Below are positions 41,943 to 52,500 of a DNA stretch of 64,000 bases, piece after piece; position 1 is the first letter of the stretch; each line of letters opens with the position of its first letter. The stretch is from the NCBI GenBank assembly GCA_900766975.1, contig CAAFXO010000057.1, forward strand, positions 1-64,000, given 5' to 3'. The notes below the pieces were generated by a model that was given only the letters and a program-made list of their open reading frames with translations, was not told the origin of the DNA and searched no databases. This DNA is from Bacteroidales bacterium (GTDB taxonomy: Bacteria; Bacteroidota; Bacteroidia; Bacteroidales; Muribaculaceae). The position numbers and the translations under genes are program-made.

Positions 41943-43022
41943 ATGAAGCTTAGCTTTTTTTCTATTTTTACTGCTCTCCTCCTCTTTAGCGTCGCTTGCG
42001 ACCGCTCTCCTCGTTTTGAAGTCTCCGGTGAGGTCTCCGGCGCTGACCCCGATCAGTATGTTGTCCTCGAGAAGTCCGATTTCCACGGCCGTTGGATGCC
42101 TGTAGATTCTACCAAAATCGGTGGCAATGGCAAGTTCTCTATCCATGCCGATGCCCCGGCTTCTCCCGATATCTATCGCCTCTCGCTCGATGGTAAGTTC
42201 GTCTACCTCCCTATCGATTCGATCGAGTCGCTCCATCTCGTCACCTCCGCCGCTGAGTTCGGCAGAGTCTTTACCCTCGAGGGAACCGACCAAGCCAAAC
42301 AACTCACCGAGTTCGAAAAGGAGCTTATTGCCCTCGCCGACCCCGATTCGACGGCTTTGGCGCAGTTCAAACGTAATGTCTATACCAAGTATATCAAGGA
42401 TGGCAAAGGCTCGATCCTCAGCTATTATGTCCTCACCAAGATAGTCAATGGTGTTCCTCTTTACGACCCCGCTGATGGCGAGGATGCAAAGTATTATGCC
42501 GCCGTAGCTACTCAGTTCCAGAATTATCGCCCTAACGACCCTCACGGCAAGATGGTCAAGGAGGTGTCGCTCTCTGCTATGCGCCAACGTAATTCCGCCC
42601 TCGGCCGTAAGACCGTGGTGCAAGCTAATGAGTTGAAAGTGATAGATATTGCACTTCCCGGTGTCGATGGTAAGACGGTTCGTCTCTCTGATGTCGTGGG
42701 CAAGGGTAAGAAGGTGGTGCTCATCTTCTCGATGATGACCGACCCTAATGCCCCCGCCTTCAATCGCCAATTGGCTCGCATCTATGAGGCTAAGCGCGGT
42801 GCCGTCGAGTTCTTCCAAGTGTCGTTCGACGAGGCTCAGTTCGAATGGCGCGAGGCTGCTCGCAACCTCCCCTGGATCAATGTCCTCGACCCCGGCAATG
42901 CCACTTCCAATGCCTTGGTTGAGTATAATGTATCTACCCTCCCCGCTGTCTTCATTTATAGCGCTGAGGGTGAACTCGTGGAGCGCCCCGAGTCGCTCGA
43001 TGACCTCCAACGTAAACTCTAA
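41943..43022 (+). CDS. DUF4369 thioredoxin-fold lipoprotein lacking the CxxC motif
   Basis: The 359-residue protein has a lipobox (LLLFSVAC, Cys19), an N-terminal DUF4369 beta domain (FEVSGEVSGADPDQYVVLEK) and a C-terminal TlpA/AhpC-type thioredoxin fold (VIDIALPGVDGKTVRLSDVV then VVLIFSMMTDPNAPAFNRQL). Where redox members have CxxC after the first strand, this protein has MMTDPNAP, so it cannot act as a thiol oxidoreductase by that site. It probably has a binding or structural role in the periplasm. TAATTTTG at 41903-41910 is a likely -7 element. Confidence 0.85.
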   Translation: MKLSFFSIFTALLLFSVACDRSPRFEVSGEVSGADPDQYVVLEKSDFHGRWMPVDSTKIGGNGKFSIHADAPASPDIYRLSLDGKFVYLPIDSIESLHLVTSAAEFGRVFTLEGTDQAKQLTEFEKELIALADPDSTALAQFKRNVYTKYIKDGKGSILSYYVLTKIVNGVPLYDPADGEDAKYYAAVATQFQNYRPNDPHGKMVKEVSLSAMRQRNSALGRKTVVQANELKVIDIALPGVDGKTVRLSDVVGKGKKVVLIFSMMTDPNAPAFNRQLARIYEAKRGAVEFFQVSFDEAQFEWREAARNLPWINVLDPGNATSNALVEYNVSTLPAVFIYSAEGELVERPESLDDLQRKL

Positions 43023-43035
43023 TCCTCACCCTATC

Positions 43036-43374
43036 ATGTCGTCTATGGATTGGAAAAATGCTTTAGGATCGCTCCTCGAAAGTGGAAACCTCCCCGCCGG
43101 CGAGGATCCGACCCCGGAGATCGCTCCTGTCAAGAGCCCGGCACTCCCTACTCTGCATGTGCTGATCGATCGTAAGGGCCGTAAGGGTAAGACCGCTACC
43201 ATCGTCGAGGGCTTCGACCCCAACCTCCCCGACGAAACGGATCGTATCGCCGCACTACTCAAACGTAGTCTCGGTGTCGGCGGTAGCGCACGCGGCGGCG
43301 AAATCCTAATCCAGGGGAATCTCGTCGACCAGGTCAAGAAGATCCTCTCAGCTCAAGGCTATAAAGTAAAATAG
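43036..43374 (+). CDS. SUI1/eIF1-like translation initiation factor (YciH family)
   Basis: The 112-residue protein has the SUI1 fold: LHVLIDRKGRKGKTATIVEG, then LKRSLGVGGSARGGEILIQG and the C-terminal strand-helix DQVKKILSAQGYKVK. YciH-type proteins bind the 30S subunit and affect start-site selection. It is 13 bases behind the DUF4369 gene, so probably co-transcribed. A heptanucleotide array follows its stop. Confidence 0.9.
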   Translation: MSSMDWKNALGSLLESGNLPAGEDPTPEIAPVKSPALPTLHVLIDRKGRKGKTATIVEGFDPNLPDETDRIAALLKRSLGVGGSARGGEILIQGNLVDQVKKILSAQGYKVK

Positions 43375-43440
43375 CAGCCCTCATTCCTATCTCTATCTCC
43401 TCACTCCTATCTCCTAATTCCTCATTCCTATCTCCTGTTT
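43375..43440. repeat. Degenerate heptanucleotide array
   Basis: Successive 7-mers CATTCCT, ATCTCCT, CACTCCT, ATCTCCT, AATTCCT, CATTCCT, ATCTCCT fill the space between the SUI1-type gene and the helicase gene. Confidence 0.8.
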
Positions 43441-46400
43441 ATGTTAGACCTCTATAGAGCCTCCGCCGGTTCGGGCAAAACTTATCGATTGGCAAGAACT
43501 TATATCTTCTATCTGATATCCATCTCCGATGGAGGTAATGCCCCGCGTCTGCGAAACAAATATGAACTCGCCGACGCTGCCCGTCATATCCTCGCCATAA
43601 CTTTCACCAATAAGGCTACCAATGAGATGCAGGTCCGCATCATCAATAGCCTATATAATCTCGCATACGGCGCACCTGTCGTGAAGACTGATGACTCGGG
43701 CCGTCAAGTCCTGGAGGATGTCGAGTATATGGATGATTTCCGCCAGACTCTCGGAGTGTCGAGGGATAGAATAGCTGAGGCGTGCAAGATTGCTCTGGCT
43801 TCACTCTTGGAAAATTATTCCGATTTCCGTATCTCTACCATCGATTCGTTCTTCCAAATGGTGCTCCGTACTTTCGCTTACGAAACCAACAATCACGATA
43901 CTTTCCAGGTAGAACTCGATTCGGAGTATGTCTCAAAGGTGAGCGTCGATGCCACTCTCGATGTGATCGATGATGAGGAGGACCCGGAGAATGATACTAT
44001 CCGTTTTTGGGTCAAACTGATGATGGATCGCATCGATAAGGGGTGGAATATTTTCAGCTCAAGCCTCGACACCTCATCGGCCAACCCCTACAAGGAGTTT
44101 GTGAACGATGTCAAGAAGCTTGATAATGAGGAGTATAAGCTGGTTCGCGATGAGGTGGAGGCATATCTCGCCTCCAACCCCGATCTCCGCCGCCTCTACG
44201 ATGACCTGAAAAAGATGTATGAGGATGATGTCAATGAGGCATATCTTGAAATGCGTAAGATCTGTCGCAACGCATATAAGGCACTTCCTGTTGACTTTAG
44301 GGAGAGTAATGGCACTCATCCCAAGTTTATTCATCTTCGTTTGGCTCGCCTCGGTGGAATCGAACCTTACCCTAAAAACAAAAAGTTGGCTTGGAATGGG
44401 ACTCTGAATAATGCCGATTATTACAATCCTCAAATCAATGATCGTATAGAAAATTCGGCTAATCGCACTGGTTGCAGTCTCGAACTCTTGGAGGAGATTT
44501 TGCTCCCGGTTCAGAATGCTTTTGATAAGTGGTTCGGGTTGCTCTCTTCCCCCGGGTTCCGCCTCTGGAAGTTGTATAGCCTGAATTTTCCCGCTTTCGC
44601 CCTCTTCGGTATCGTGTCGAAAATGCGCCGCGATTACCTAAATGAGATCAATGCCATCGAACTGTCGGAAACCACTATGATCCTCAATAAGGTGATCGGT
44701 GATAGCGATACTCCTTTTATATATGAACGAATAGGCACTCGGCTCAATCATTTCCTGATCGATGAGTTCCAGGATACCAGCCGAATGCAGTGGCAGAACC
44801 TCTCTCCGCTCGTGAGGCAAAGCCTAAGCGAGGCGCATGGCAATCTGATCATCGGCGATGCCAAACAGAGCATCTATCGATTCCGAAATGCCGACCCTTC
44901 CCTCATCAGCGAGAAGGTGCCGCAGGATTTCCGCGATTATGTCCATATCCATGGCAATGACCCTTCGGAGAATACGAATTATCGCAGCGATCTGCATGTG
45001 GTGCAGTTCAATAATTCTTTCTTTAAGTTTCTCGCCCAAGCCCTCGACGATATGGCAGGTCGCTCTGAACAAGTGGTGCCGGGTGTGCAACGTCGGCGGT
45101 TCTCTCCTCTTTATGCCAATGTCGTGCAGACCCCCAAGAAGCAGAAGGATCGCGGTTTTATCGATATTCGACTTATAGATAGTAAGAAGAATAAGGCGGA
45201 TGAGTATGCCCTCAGTCTGGTGCCGGAGTTGATCCATCAGCTCCTCCGTCGTGGCTATCGTCAACGCGACATCGCCCTGCTCGTGTCGCGAAATAAGGAG
45301 TGCGAGTGGCTGATCGATAGATTCACCGCCTTCAATCAGGAGCACCCCGACCTCCCTCAGATATCTTTTGTCAGCGAGCAGTCGCTCTATATCTCTTCGT
45401 CGAAGGCTGTGAGCATCATCGTCGGCGTCTTGGACAATATCGCTCGCGGGTCGCTCCCCAAGATCGAGCATGGAGATGGAAAGTCTTTTGTCAAGAGACC
45501 CGGCAAGTGGTGTGAACTCTCTGCCAATTTCAAGTATTTCCGCCTGAATCATCCCTCGGCATCGACAGCCGATGCCCTCGATGAGTTCTTGGAGCAGGAT
45601 ATGACTTTCGATGCCCTCTCCGATCTGCTCAAGAATATGCAGTCGCTCGCCCTCCCGGCTCTGGTCGAGGCTATCGCTTCAAAGTTCCTTACCCCGGATT
45701 TGCGCAGCGAGGATGCCGTATATATCGCCGCATTCCAAGACCTCGTGCTGGAGTATTGCGATGGACACCCCACCGATATGCGATCTTTCCTCGAATGGTG
45801 GGACCGCAAAAGAAAGAAGGCTTGCATCGCTTCTCCCGATGATATCGACGCCGTCACCGTGACTACGGTCCATAAGTCGAAGGGCCTCCAATATGAGTGT
45901 GTCATCCTCCCTTTCGTAGATTGGGATATGACCGATAAGTTTGAACGTAATAAGACAGAGTGGCGATGGGTCAAACCTAACACCGATATTATCTCTCACG
46001 ATTCGATCGAAATGCCCCCTTATCTCCCATTGGCTGTTTCCCCCGATATGGAGGATACTTGCCATCAGGATATCCTATATCGTTTCTATGACGAGGTGAA
46101 GATGGATTATCTCAATGCCGCTTACGTAGCATTCACTCGCGCCAAATCGGAACTGTATGTCTTCGCCGGAATCGCCCCTGTTAAGAAAGATAAAAACGGA
46201 TCGAACACTGCTTCAACTTATTGCGGTGTCGGATGTCTTATCGATCTGTTTTTGCAGAATCTCATCAATGGAGTCATCCCGGATAGTGCCGATATTAAAC
46301 TCCTTTCGAGGGATATCGTAGAGAAGGTCGTGGAAGATGGCTTGATTCAATATATCATAGGCTCACTCCCGGAGAGGGTGGAGCGCAAGACCGACGCTCG

Positions 46401-47001
46401 CAGCGACAAGATTGTCATCGGGGAGTATGTCTCTCATGAGTCTCCCGGGTTTCTGAAAACTCGTTTGGAGGATTCTCCCATACATATCAACGCCTCTACA
46501 GATTCTGAGTCGGATGGCGAGTCGGATTCTCAATCCGCTTCTGAACCGGAGGAGGATACCGATCCTCGTTCGGAGGGCAACCTGATGCATGCCCTCTTGG
46601 AGATGGTGAAGCACCCCGCCGACCTCTCGGAGGCTGTGAAGTATCTGCTATTCTCCGGCGTTATCACCGAGGAGATGGCGAAGCAGATCGAGTCTTTCCT
46701 TACCCGCAAACTGGTAGATGAACCCCGACCCGAGGTGAGACGCTGGTTTGGCGAGGATGTCCGAGTGGTCAATGAGCGCCCTCTCTTGGCTTTCAAGTCT
46801 GCCTTCCGACGCCCCGACCGTTTGGTGTTCTATCCCGATGGCAGTGTCGATGTGGTAGATTATAAGTTTGGCAAGGTCGACACCTCCGGCAAGTACCGAC
46901 GTCAGGTCGCCAACTATGTCCGCCTACTCGGCAAGTCCGGTTATACCACCGTCAGAGGCTATCTCTGGTATGTGAAAGAAAACCAAATAATCCAAGTCTG
47001 A
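43441..47001 (+). CDS. AddA/RecB-like UvrD-family helicase-nuclease
   Basis: The 1186-residue protein has UvrD-type helicase motifs: Walker A ASAGSGKT (residues 7-14), ITFTNKATNEMQVRI, FLIDEFQDTSRMQWQNLSPL, LIIGDAKQSIYRFRNADPSL, VTTVHKSKGLQYECVILPF and YVAFTRAKSELYVFAG. The C-terminal PD-(D/E)XK nuclease holds FRRPDRLVFYPDGSVDVVDY followed by KFG. It would process double-strand breaks for recombination, as AddAB/RecBCD do. The AddB-type partner usually sits beside such genes in Bacteroidota as I recall, but neither neighbour here is AddB. An acidic Ser/Glu-rich linker (DSESDGESDSQSASEPEE) separates helicase from nuclease. Confidence 0.88.
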   Translation: MLDLYRASAGSGKTYRLARTYIFYLISISDGGNAPRLRNKYELADAARHILAITFTNKATNEMQVRIINSLYNLAYGAPVVKTDDSGRQVLEDVEYMDDFRQTLGVSRDRIAEACKIALASLLENYSDFRISTIDSFFQMVLRTFAYETNNHDTFQVELDSEYVSKVSVDATLDVIDDEEDPENDTIRFWVKLMMDRIDKGWNIFSSSLDTSSANPYKEFVNDVKKLDNEEYKLVRDEVEAYLASNPDLRRLYDDLKKMYEDDVNEAYLEMRKICRNAYKALPVDFRESNGTHPKFIHLRLARLGGIEPYPKNKKLAWNGTLNNADYYNPQINDRIENSANRTGCSLELLEEILLPVQNAFDKWFGLLSSPGFRLWKLYSLNFPAFALFGIVSKMRRDYLNEINAIELSETTMILNKVIGDSDTPFIYERIGTRLNHFLIDEFQDTSRMQWQNLSPLVRQSLSEAHGNLIIGDAKQSIYRFRNADPSLISEKVPQDFRDYVHIHGNDPSENTNYRSDLHVVQFNNSFFKFLAQALDDMAGRSEQVVPGVQRRRFSPLYANVVQTPKKQKDRGFIDIRLIDSKKNKADEYALSLVPELIHQLLRRGYRQRDIALLVSRNKECEWLIDRFTAFNQEHPDLPQISFVSEQSLYISSSKAVSIIVGVLDNIARGSLPKIEHGDGKSFVKRPGKWCELSANFKYFRLNHPSASTADALDEFLEQDMTFDALSDLLKNMQSLALPALVEAIASKFLTPDLRSEDAVYIAAFQDLVLEYCDGHPTDMRSFLEWWDRKRKKACIASPDDIDAVTVTTVHKSKGLQYECVILPFVDWDMTDKFERNKTEWRWVKPNTDIISHDSIEMPPYLPLAVSPDMEDTCHQDILYRFYDEVKMDYLNAAYVAFTRAKSELYVFAGIAPVKKDKNGSNTASTYCGVGCLIDLFLQNLINGVIPDSADIKLLSRDIVEKVVEDGLIQYIIGSLPERVERKTDARSDKIVIGEYVSHESPGFLKTRLEDSPIHINASTDSESDGESDSQSASEPEEDTDPRSEGNLMHALLEMVKHPADLSEAVKYLLFSGVITEEMAKQIESFLTRKLVDEPRPEVRRWFGEDVRVVNERPLLAFKSAFRRPDRLVFYPDGSVDVVDYKFGKVDTSGKYRRQVANYVRLLGKSGYTTVRGYLWYVKENQIIQV

Positions 47002-47004
47002 AAT

Positions 47005-47055
47005 CATGAATTATGCATCATGAATTATGCATCATGAATAATGCATTATGAATTG
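47005..47055. repeat. Heptanucleotide-type array ATGAATT/ATGCATC
   Basis: Units alternate ATGAATT and ATGCATC (seven units) immediately after the helicase stop and before the gldE promoter. The 7-bp period is shared with other arrays here but the sequence is different. Confidence 0.75.
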
Positions 47056-47058
47056 AAA

Positions 47059-47090
47059 TTTGCATATCAGAGGATTTTGTCGTAATTTTG
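47059..47090 (+). promoter_or_regulatory. Promoter of gldE
   Basis: TTTG (47059-47062), a 20-nt spacer, then TAATTTTG (47083-47090), with a leader of about 20 nt to the TTG start at 47118. Confidence 0.65.
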
Positions 47091-47117
47091 TAAGCATAAT
47101 CAATATTCTATTTAAAA

Positions 47118-48485
47118 TTGGATACAGACCCTTTGCCGGCCAATTGTTTGTTAGATATGTTGGCACAAGTATCTGCCGCATCTCAAGATGTGTTGCCGGC
47201 CATCTCTTTTCATAGCCCTACGATCTCCTGGCCCTTTTGGAGCGTGCTGATCATTATCGTGGTGTGTTGCCTCGCTATGTCGGCTTTCGTCTCCGGCAGT
47301 GAGATCGCTTTCTTCGGACTCTCCCCTCATGACATCGATGAACTCGAGGAGTCCGACGACCCTAAGGATAGTAGCGCTTTCCATCTGATCAAAAACTCTG
47401 AACGCCTACTCGCCACAATCCTTATCGCCAATAACCTGGTCAATATCACCATGGTGGTGCTCCTCACTTTTGCCATCAATCAGGTGGTCACCTTCAATTC
47501 GACCTGGCTTAATTTTATGGTGCAGACGGTCTTCATGACTTTCCTGCTCCTCCTCTTTGGCGAAATCTTCCCCAAACTCGTGGCGCGTGGCCGTATGAGA
47601 TCGTGGGTGAAAATGGCTACCCCGGGCATCAATGCCTTCTACCATCTCTTTGCTCCCATCTCTCGCCTTATGGTGAAGTCTACATTTATCGTTAATCGTG
47701 TAGTCGCCAAGAAGGATGAGGATATCTCTACCGATACTCTCGAGAAGGCTCTCGAGATTTCCGACGTTGAGGATGGCGAGGAGAAGGATATGCTCGAGGG
47801 TATCCTCTCTTTCGGCGAGAGGGAGGCGCGTGAGGTGATGGTGTCGCGTGTCGACATCACTGCCATCGAGATCCACGAGTCGTGGGAGAATGCCCTCAAC
47901 ACTATCCTCGAGTCCGGTTTCTCCCGTATACCCGTATATGATACCACTCAAGACACTATCAAGGGTATCCTCTATAGCAAGGACTTGATCCCATATATCG
48001 GCAAAACCGACCGCCCTGCCTGGCAGTCGCTCCTCCGCGAAGCTTATTTCGTGCCGGAGTCGCGTATGCTCGACGACCTGCTCGAGGATTTCCGCCGACG
48101 CAAGATGCACATCGCCATCGTTATCGATGAGTATGGGTGCACTCGTGGCATCGTCACCCTCGAGGATATCATCGAGGAAATCGTCGGCGATATCGATGAT
48201 GAGTATGATGATGAAGACCCTAATTATCATGTCATCGCTCCTAATACTTATATCTTCGAGGCGAAGATCCCTCTCCCCGATTTCTGCCGAGCACTCGACA
48301 TTGAGGAGGAAACCCTCGGCGATGTCGGCGAAGCTGAAACCCTCGCCGGTCTCCTACTTAAGATCAAGGGTGATTTCCCCCGACCCAAGGAGGAGTTCGA
48401 TCGTGGACCAATCCACATGCAAGTAATCCAAATGGATCGCCACCGCATAGCCAAAGTAAAAGTAACTCTAACTCCTATCTCCTAA
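47118..48485 (+). CDS. gldE: GldE-like CNNM/CorC-family membrane protein
   Basis: The 455-residue protein has a DUF21/CNNM transmembrane domain (AFVSGSEIAFFGLSPHDIDE, LIANNLVNITMVVLL, LLLFGEIFPKLVARG), two CBS domains (VMVSRVDITAIE..., FRRRKMHIAIVIDEYGCTRG) and a C-terminal CorC_HlyC domain. Members are implicated in divalent cation handling; GldE was named from gliding bacteria. I prefer the TTG start at 47118 because it gives MDTDP, the N-terminus typical of GldE, and fits the promoter spacing; ATG 47157 is the alternative. The gene after it encodes a phosphopantetheinyl transferase, a neighbour pair seen in other Bacteroidales. The last codons and stop lie inside a heptanucleotide array. 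Confidence 0.85.
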   Translation: MDTDPLPANCLLDMLAQVSAASQDVLPAISFHSPTISWPFWSVLIIIVVCCLAMSAFVSGSEIAFFGLSPHDIDELEESDDPKDSSAFHLIKNSERLLATILIANNLVNITMVVLLTFAINQVVTFNSTWLNFMVQTVFMTFLLLLFGEIFPKLVARGRMRSWVKMATPGINAFYHLFAPISRLMVKSTFIVNRVVAKKDEDISTDTLEKALEISDVEDGEEKDMLEGILSFGEREAREVMVSRVDITAIEIHESWENALNTILESGFSRIPVYDTTQDTIKGILYSKDLIPYIGKTDRPAWQSLLREAYFVPESRMLDDLLEDFRRRKMHIAIVIDEYGCTRGIVTLEDIIEEIVGDIDDEYDDEDPNYHVIAPNTYIFEAKIPLPDFCRALDIEEETLGDVGEAETLAGLLLKIKGDFPRPKEEFDRGPIHMQVIQMDRHRIAKVKVTLTPIS

Positions 48486-48562
48486 CTCCTATCTCCTAAC
48501 TCCTATCTCCTAACTCCTATCTCCTATCTCCTAACTCCTAACTCCTATCTCCTAATTCCTAA
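48470..48562. repeat. Heptanucleotide array overlapping the gldE stop codon
   Basis: About 13 units, mostly AACTCCT and ATCTCCT in alternation. The array encodes the last residues of GldE (TPIS) and its stop, then continues to 6 bases before the transferase start at 48568. Confidence 0.85.
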
Positions 48563-48567
48563 TCAAT

Positions 48568-49323
48568 ATGGATTTCATATATTGGCGTCATCCCACCATC
48601 CCCGGTATTAAGGTGGAAGAAGTTTCAGGAGGCGAGCATTATAAGGGCAATGTATGGCTCGATATGGCTCGCCAACTATATTGCGAAAATGGTAAGGAGG
48701 CTTACCGCGAAATTGGCCATTTCAGAAATGGTGCCCCTTTCCTCTATGGTGAGTCGGCTCGTATCTCGCTGACCCATTGTCAGGGCTTGCTCGCCGTGGC
48801 TACTCTCCCTCCGACGCCCGAAGTCGACCTATCCACATATTCCAACCGTGCCGCTCTCGGCATCGACGCCGAACGAGCCGACCGCGAGCAGGTGATCCAT
48901 ATCCGAGATCGTTTCCTCTCCCCCGAAGAACTGGAGATGATCCCCGCCGACGATGTTACTGCCAATGTAATGGCTTGGACCATCAAGGAGGCTGCCTACA
49001 AAGCCGCCTTCACCGCCGGCCTCGACTTCCGTACCCAAATCCGAATCTCCAAGATGCCTCTGCTCGCACCCCCCACACCGGTCTTCGACCCCACCGAGTT
49101 CCACCTCCCCGCCAACATCCTCAACGACCCATCCCCTCTATACGGAAAAGTAGAAATCCATATACCGGCCAAGGATGAAAAATCACCGTCAGGAACAGAA
49201 CCGGCAAAAGCAGAAGAGACTCTTCAATTTAAGATCTACACCTACCAAAGCGAAGAGCACATCATTACCCTCGCATTTGCCCCAGACTGTGCTAAGTTCA
49301 GCAAGAAATCAACTAATAACTAA
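48568..49323 (+). CDS. 4'-phosphopantetheinyl transferase superfamily protein
   Basis: The 251-residue protein transfers phosphopantetheine from CoA to carrier proteins. Signature motifs are LGIDAER (Mg/CoA-binding Asp) and MAWTIKEAAYKAAF (the WxxKEAxxK helix). It resembles the Sfp/Gsp type more than AcpS. A Pro/Ser/Lys-rich insert (AKDEKSPSGTEPAKAEE) lies near the C-terminus. The carrier it serves is not in this window. Confidence 0.85.
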   Translation: MDFIYWRHPTIPGIKVEEVSGGEHYKGNVWLDMARQLYCENGKEAYREIGHFRNGAPFLYGESARISLTHCQGLLAVATLPPTPEVDLSTYSNRAALGIDAERADREQVIHIRDRFLSPEELEMIPADDVTANVMAWTIKEAAYKAAFTAGLDFRTQIRISKMPLLAPPTPVFDPTEFHLPANILNDPSPLYGKVEIHIPAKDEKSPSGTEPAKAEETLQFKIYTYQSEEHIITLAFAPDCAKFSKKSTNN

Positions 49324-49345
49324 TACTCCTCTTTCACCTTATCAT

Positions 49346-49369
49346 CCTCCGCCCCGGCGGAGGTTTTTT
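49346..49369 (+). terminator. Terminator of the transferase gene
   Basis: CCTCCGCC pairs with GGCGGAGG around CC, followed by six T. Confidence 0.85.
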
Positions 49370-49408
49370 GTACCCTTTTTTAGATTTAATATAATTCTAA
49401 AAAAACTC

Positions 49409-49425
49409 TTAGAGCGCACTCTAAG
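49409..49425. repeat. Palindrome TTAGAGCGCACTCTAAG
   Basis: A near-perfect palindrome of the AGAGCGC class, in the gap before the GH31 gene. Confidence 0.45.
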
Positions 49426-49447
49426 ATATTCTTTTTCTCATCGCATA

Positions 49448-49478
49448 TTGAAATAATGGAAGATTATTATTAATTTTG
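49448..49478 (+). promoter_or_regulatory. Promoter of the GH31 gene
   Basis: TTG (49448-49450), a 20-nt spacer, then TAATTTTG (49471-49478); the leader is about 90 nt. Confidence 0.65.
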
Positions 49479-49577
49479 CATAGTCTTTCGAGTCTACAGG
49501 TTTTAGTAATGTCGTCTCAGACACTCTCTTCGGAACATTACCTTGATAATGTTGACCTTTAAATATTCCTATTTATT

Positions 49578-52500
49578 ATGAATCCTTTTCATTTAGTTTC
49601 TCTTAAGGCATTACAGCGGCTCTCTCTTGTTGCCTGGTTTCTTGTAATGTCAGTTGCCGTAGTTCGTCCGATTGATGCTTCAGCTCAGGACAGCTCCTAC
49701 ACCATCTATTTTTACAATATCCTTGGGTGGGAAAAAGTATGTACATGGGTATGGGACAATAACAGTAATTACACCGGCGACACTTGGCCCGGCAAGGAAA
49801 TTTCCCTCTCTCAAGATTATCCCAATCTCTACTCCTTCACCTTCCAATCTACCAATAACAACGCCGATCTCAAATGCATCTTCAACAATGGTGCCAAAGA
49901 CAAGGGTGACAAAACCCAGACTGAGGACATGGTGCTAAAGAATGGCCACGTCTACTCCATGGTGAACGGCGGCTCTGACCGCGGCCCGGTGAGCGAATAT
50001 ACCGGCGGAAGCGGAAGTAGCTCAGTGGGCAGCATAGGCGCTTTCTCACGTGCCGAAAATTCCAACGGTACTGTCACTATCACCGGTGACAAAGGGGGCA
50101 AGTTGATGATTACCCCCTATTCTCCCGACGTTGTCAAGATTTTTACCCTACCCGAGACTCTGGCAAATGCCAACAATGACTCTGCCCGTGAACGGCGAAG
50201 CATCTCTGTCGTTGCTACCCCCAACGTATCTTACACTACTACCGAGACCGAGAGCGAATACCTCGTGAATGTATCAGATGGTGTCACCGTTAGCGTTGAC
50301 AAGTCGACTTGCTATGTTTCTTTCCGTTATGGCAACAATGTCATCCTCGCTGAAAATGGAGGTCTTATTAACAACTCGGGGAGCCGCACTGTGACGTTTG
50401 CCGCTATGGGTGACAAAGGTTTCTATGGTGCCGGATACAATGGCAAGACTACCAATATTGGTGGCACACCATGGAAAATGCACAATACACAGACCGGAGG
50501 ATGGAGTGCCACTAATAAGTCGGCGCCTCATAATATATGTATACCATATTACCTGTCGACCAACGGCTATGGCGTCCTTTTCGATGATCACTATATCGAC
50601 GCTGAGATGACTCCATCGGCCGAGGGCTCTACATATCGTTCCGAGTCTGCCAATCCAATCGCCTATTATTTTGTGGGTGGAGGCTCTATGGAAAAAGCGA
50701 TGCAAAATTATCAATTTCTCACCGGCTATCAACCACTTCCTCCATTCTGGGCTCTGGGATATATCACCTCGCGCTACGGCTATCACTCCGCCGATGAAGC
50801 CGGGAAGGTGATCAGCCGTATCAAGGATGAGTCGAAACTGCCCCTCGATGGTATCGTCTTCGATTTGTACTGGCAGGGAAACTCTCCTGCCGGTATGGGA
50901 AACCTCGAATGGTACACCCCCAACTTCCCCGATCCCACGCAGATGCTTGCCGATTTCAAAGCCAAAAATGTCAACACTATATGTATCACCGAACCATTCT
51001 TTACCAGCGATGCCTCTACTAATTATAACTATCTCAAAAATAATGGATACTTAGCTGATGAGAAAGTTGGTGATATGTCGTGGCTCACAAACAATCCGGT
51101 GGGGCTAATCGATACTTCCAACGAGAACGCTATGAAGTGGATGGGCGAATTTTATAAACGCCACACCCGCAACGGCGTGGCAGGTTGGTGGCTCGATTTG
51201 GGTGAACCTGAAAGACACTTCTTCAACAACTGCCACCATGCCGGGGGTACCTGTCAACAAATACATAATGAATTTGGTGCCCTCTGGATTGAAAGCGTTT
51301 ATAATGCTCTTACCAAAGAGGCTCCTAATATGCGTCACTTGCTATTGCCTCGCTCGGGCACGGCCGGTATGCAACGCTTCAGCACTTTCCCATGGACCGG
51401 TGATATTCAGCGTTCGTGGGAAGGCTTGCAAGCTCAGGTGCCGGCTCTGGTCAACTGCTCTATGTCCGGCATTGGCTACCTCGGGTCCGATATAGGTGGC
51501 TTCTGCGACTCCAATAATAACTCCGATGATCTATACCTGCGTTGGGTGCAACTTGGAGTGTTCTACCCTGTAATGCGAACTCATGCCATCGAGAGCCTTA
51601 CCCCCGAGCCCTACAACCGCCCCAACATACTTGACAAAGTGCGAGATGCCATCAATCTACGATATGCCTATATCCCCTATACCTACACTCGAGCATATCT
51701 CAACACGCGCTATGGCTCTCCTATGGCGCGTCCCGCCAATTTCGCAGATGAGGATAAATCTGTGCTCGCTAATTGCAAGGATGCATATCTCTGGGGCCCC
51801 GACATTTTCGTTGCCCCGGTTGTGAATTCCTCTAATTCGCGCAATATCACTTTCCCTGAGGGCGACTGGCTCGATATGAAGGATTTCTCCACTATCTACC
51901 AAGGCCATCAAACGGTTAATAATTACAATGCACCGCTCGATGTGCTTCCCAGATTTATGCGCCGAGGGGCATTTGTGCCACGTTATCGCCAGGATACTTT
52001 TTCCAGCACTGCCGAAATCCGTACCAGCCAGGTCACTATCGACTATTTCCCCTCGTGGAATGATATACACGATAGTGGCATGATATATGATGATGACCGC
52101 AATAGTGCTGACAATATAGATGAAGGCAATTACTTGATTACTAATTTTGAAGCGTGGGGCACTAATGGAAGCAATGGAACCCTCACTGTGCTTATCAGCC
52201 GTGAAAAAGGCAACAGCTGGACCGGCGATGCCGCCGATGGCGCTTGCCAAGATTTACTCTTCCGGATCCACGATTTCGGTTTCGGCGAAGGCTCAATCCA
52301 CTCTGCGGCTTCCCACGAAAGCTCCTTACATGCCGCCGCGTCCAAGTCTTTCAAACGTTATAATACTCTCGAGGAAGTCAAGAATGAAAATTCTGTGGAG
52401 AGTTACGCCATCGTCGGAAATAATCTCTATGTGCGAATTCCCCAACTGAACACTGATGACGGATATGCGTTTTTTATCAACAGTGATGGATTATCCACCG

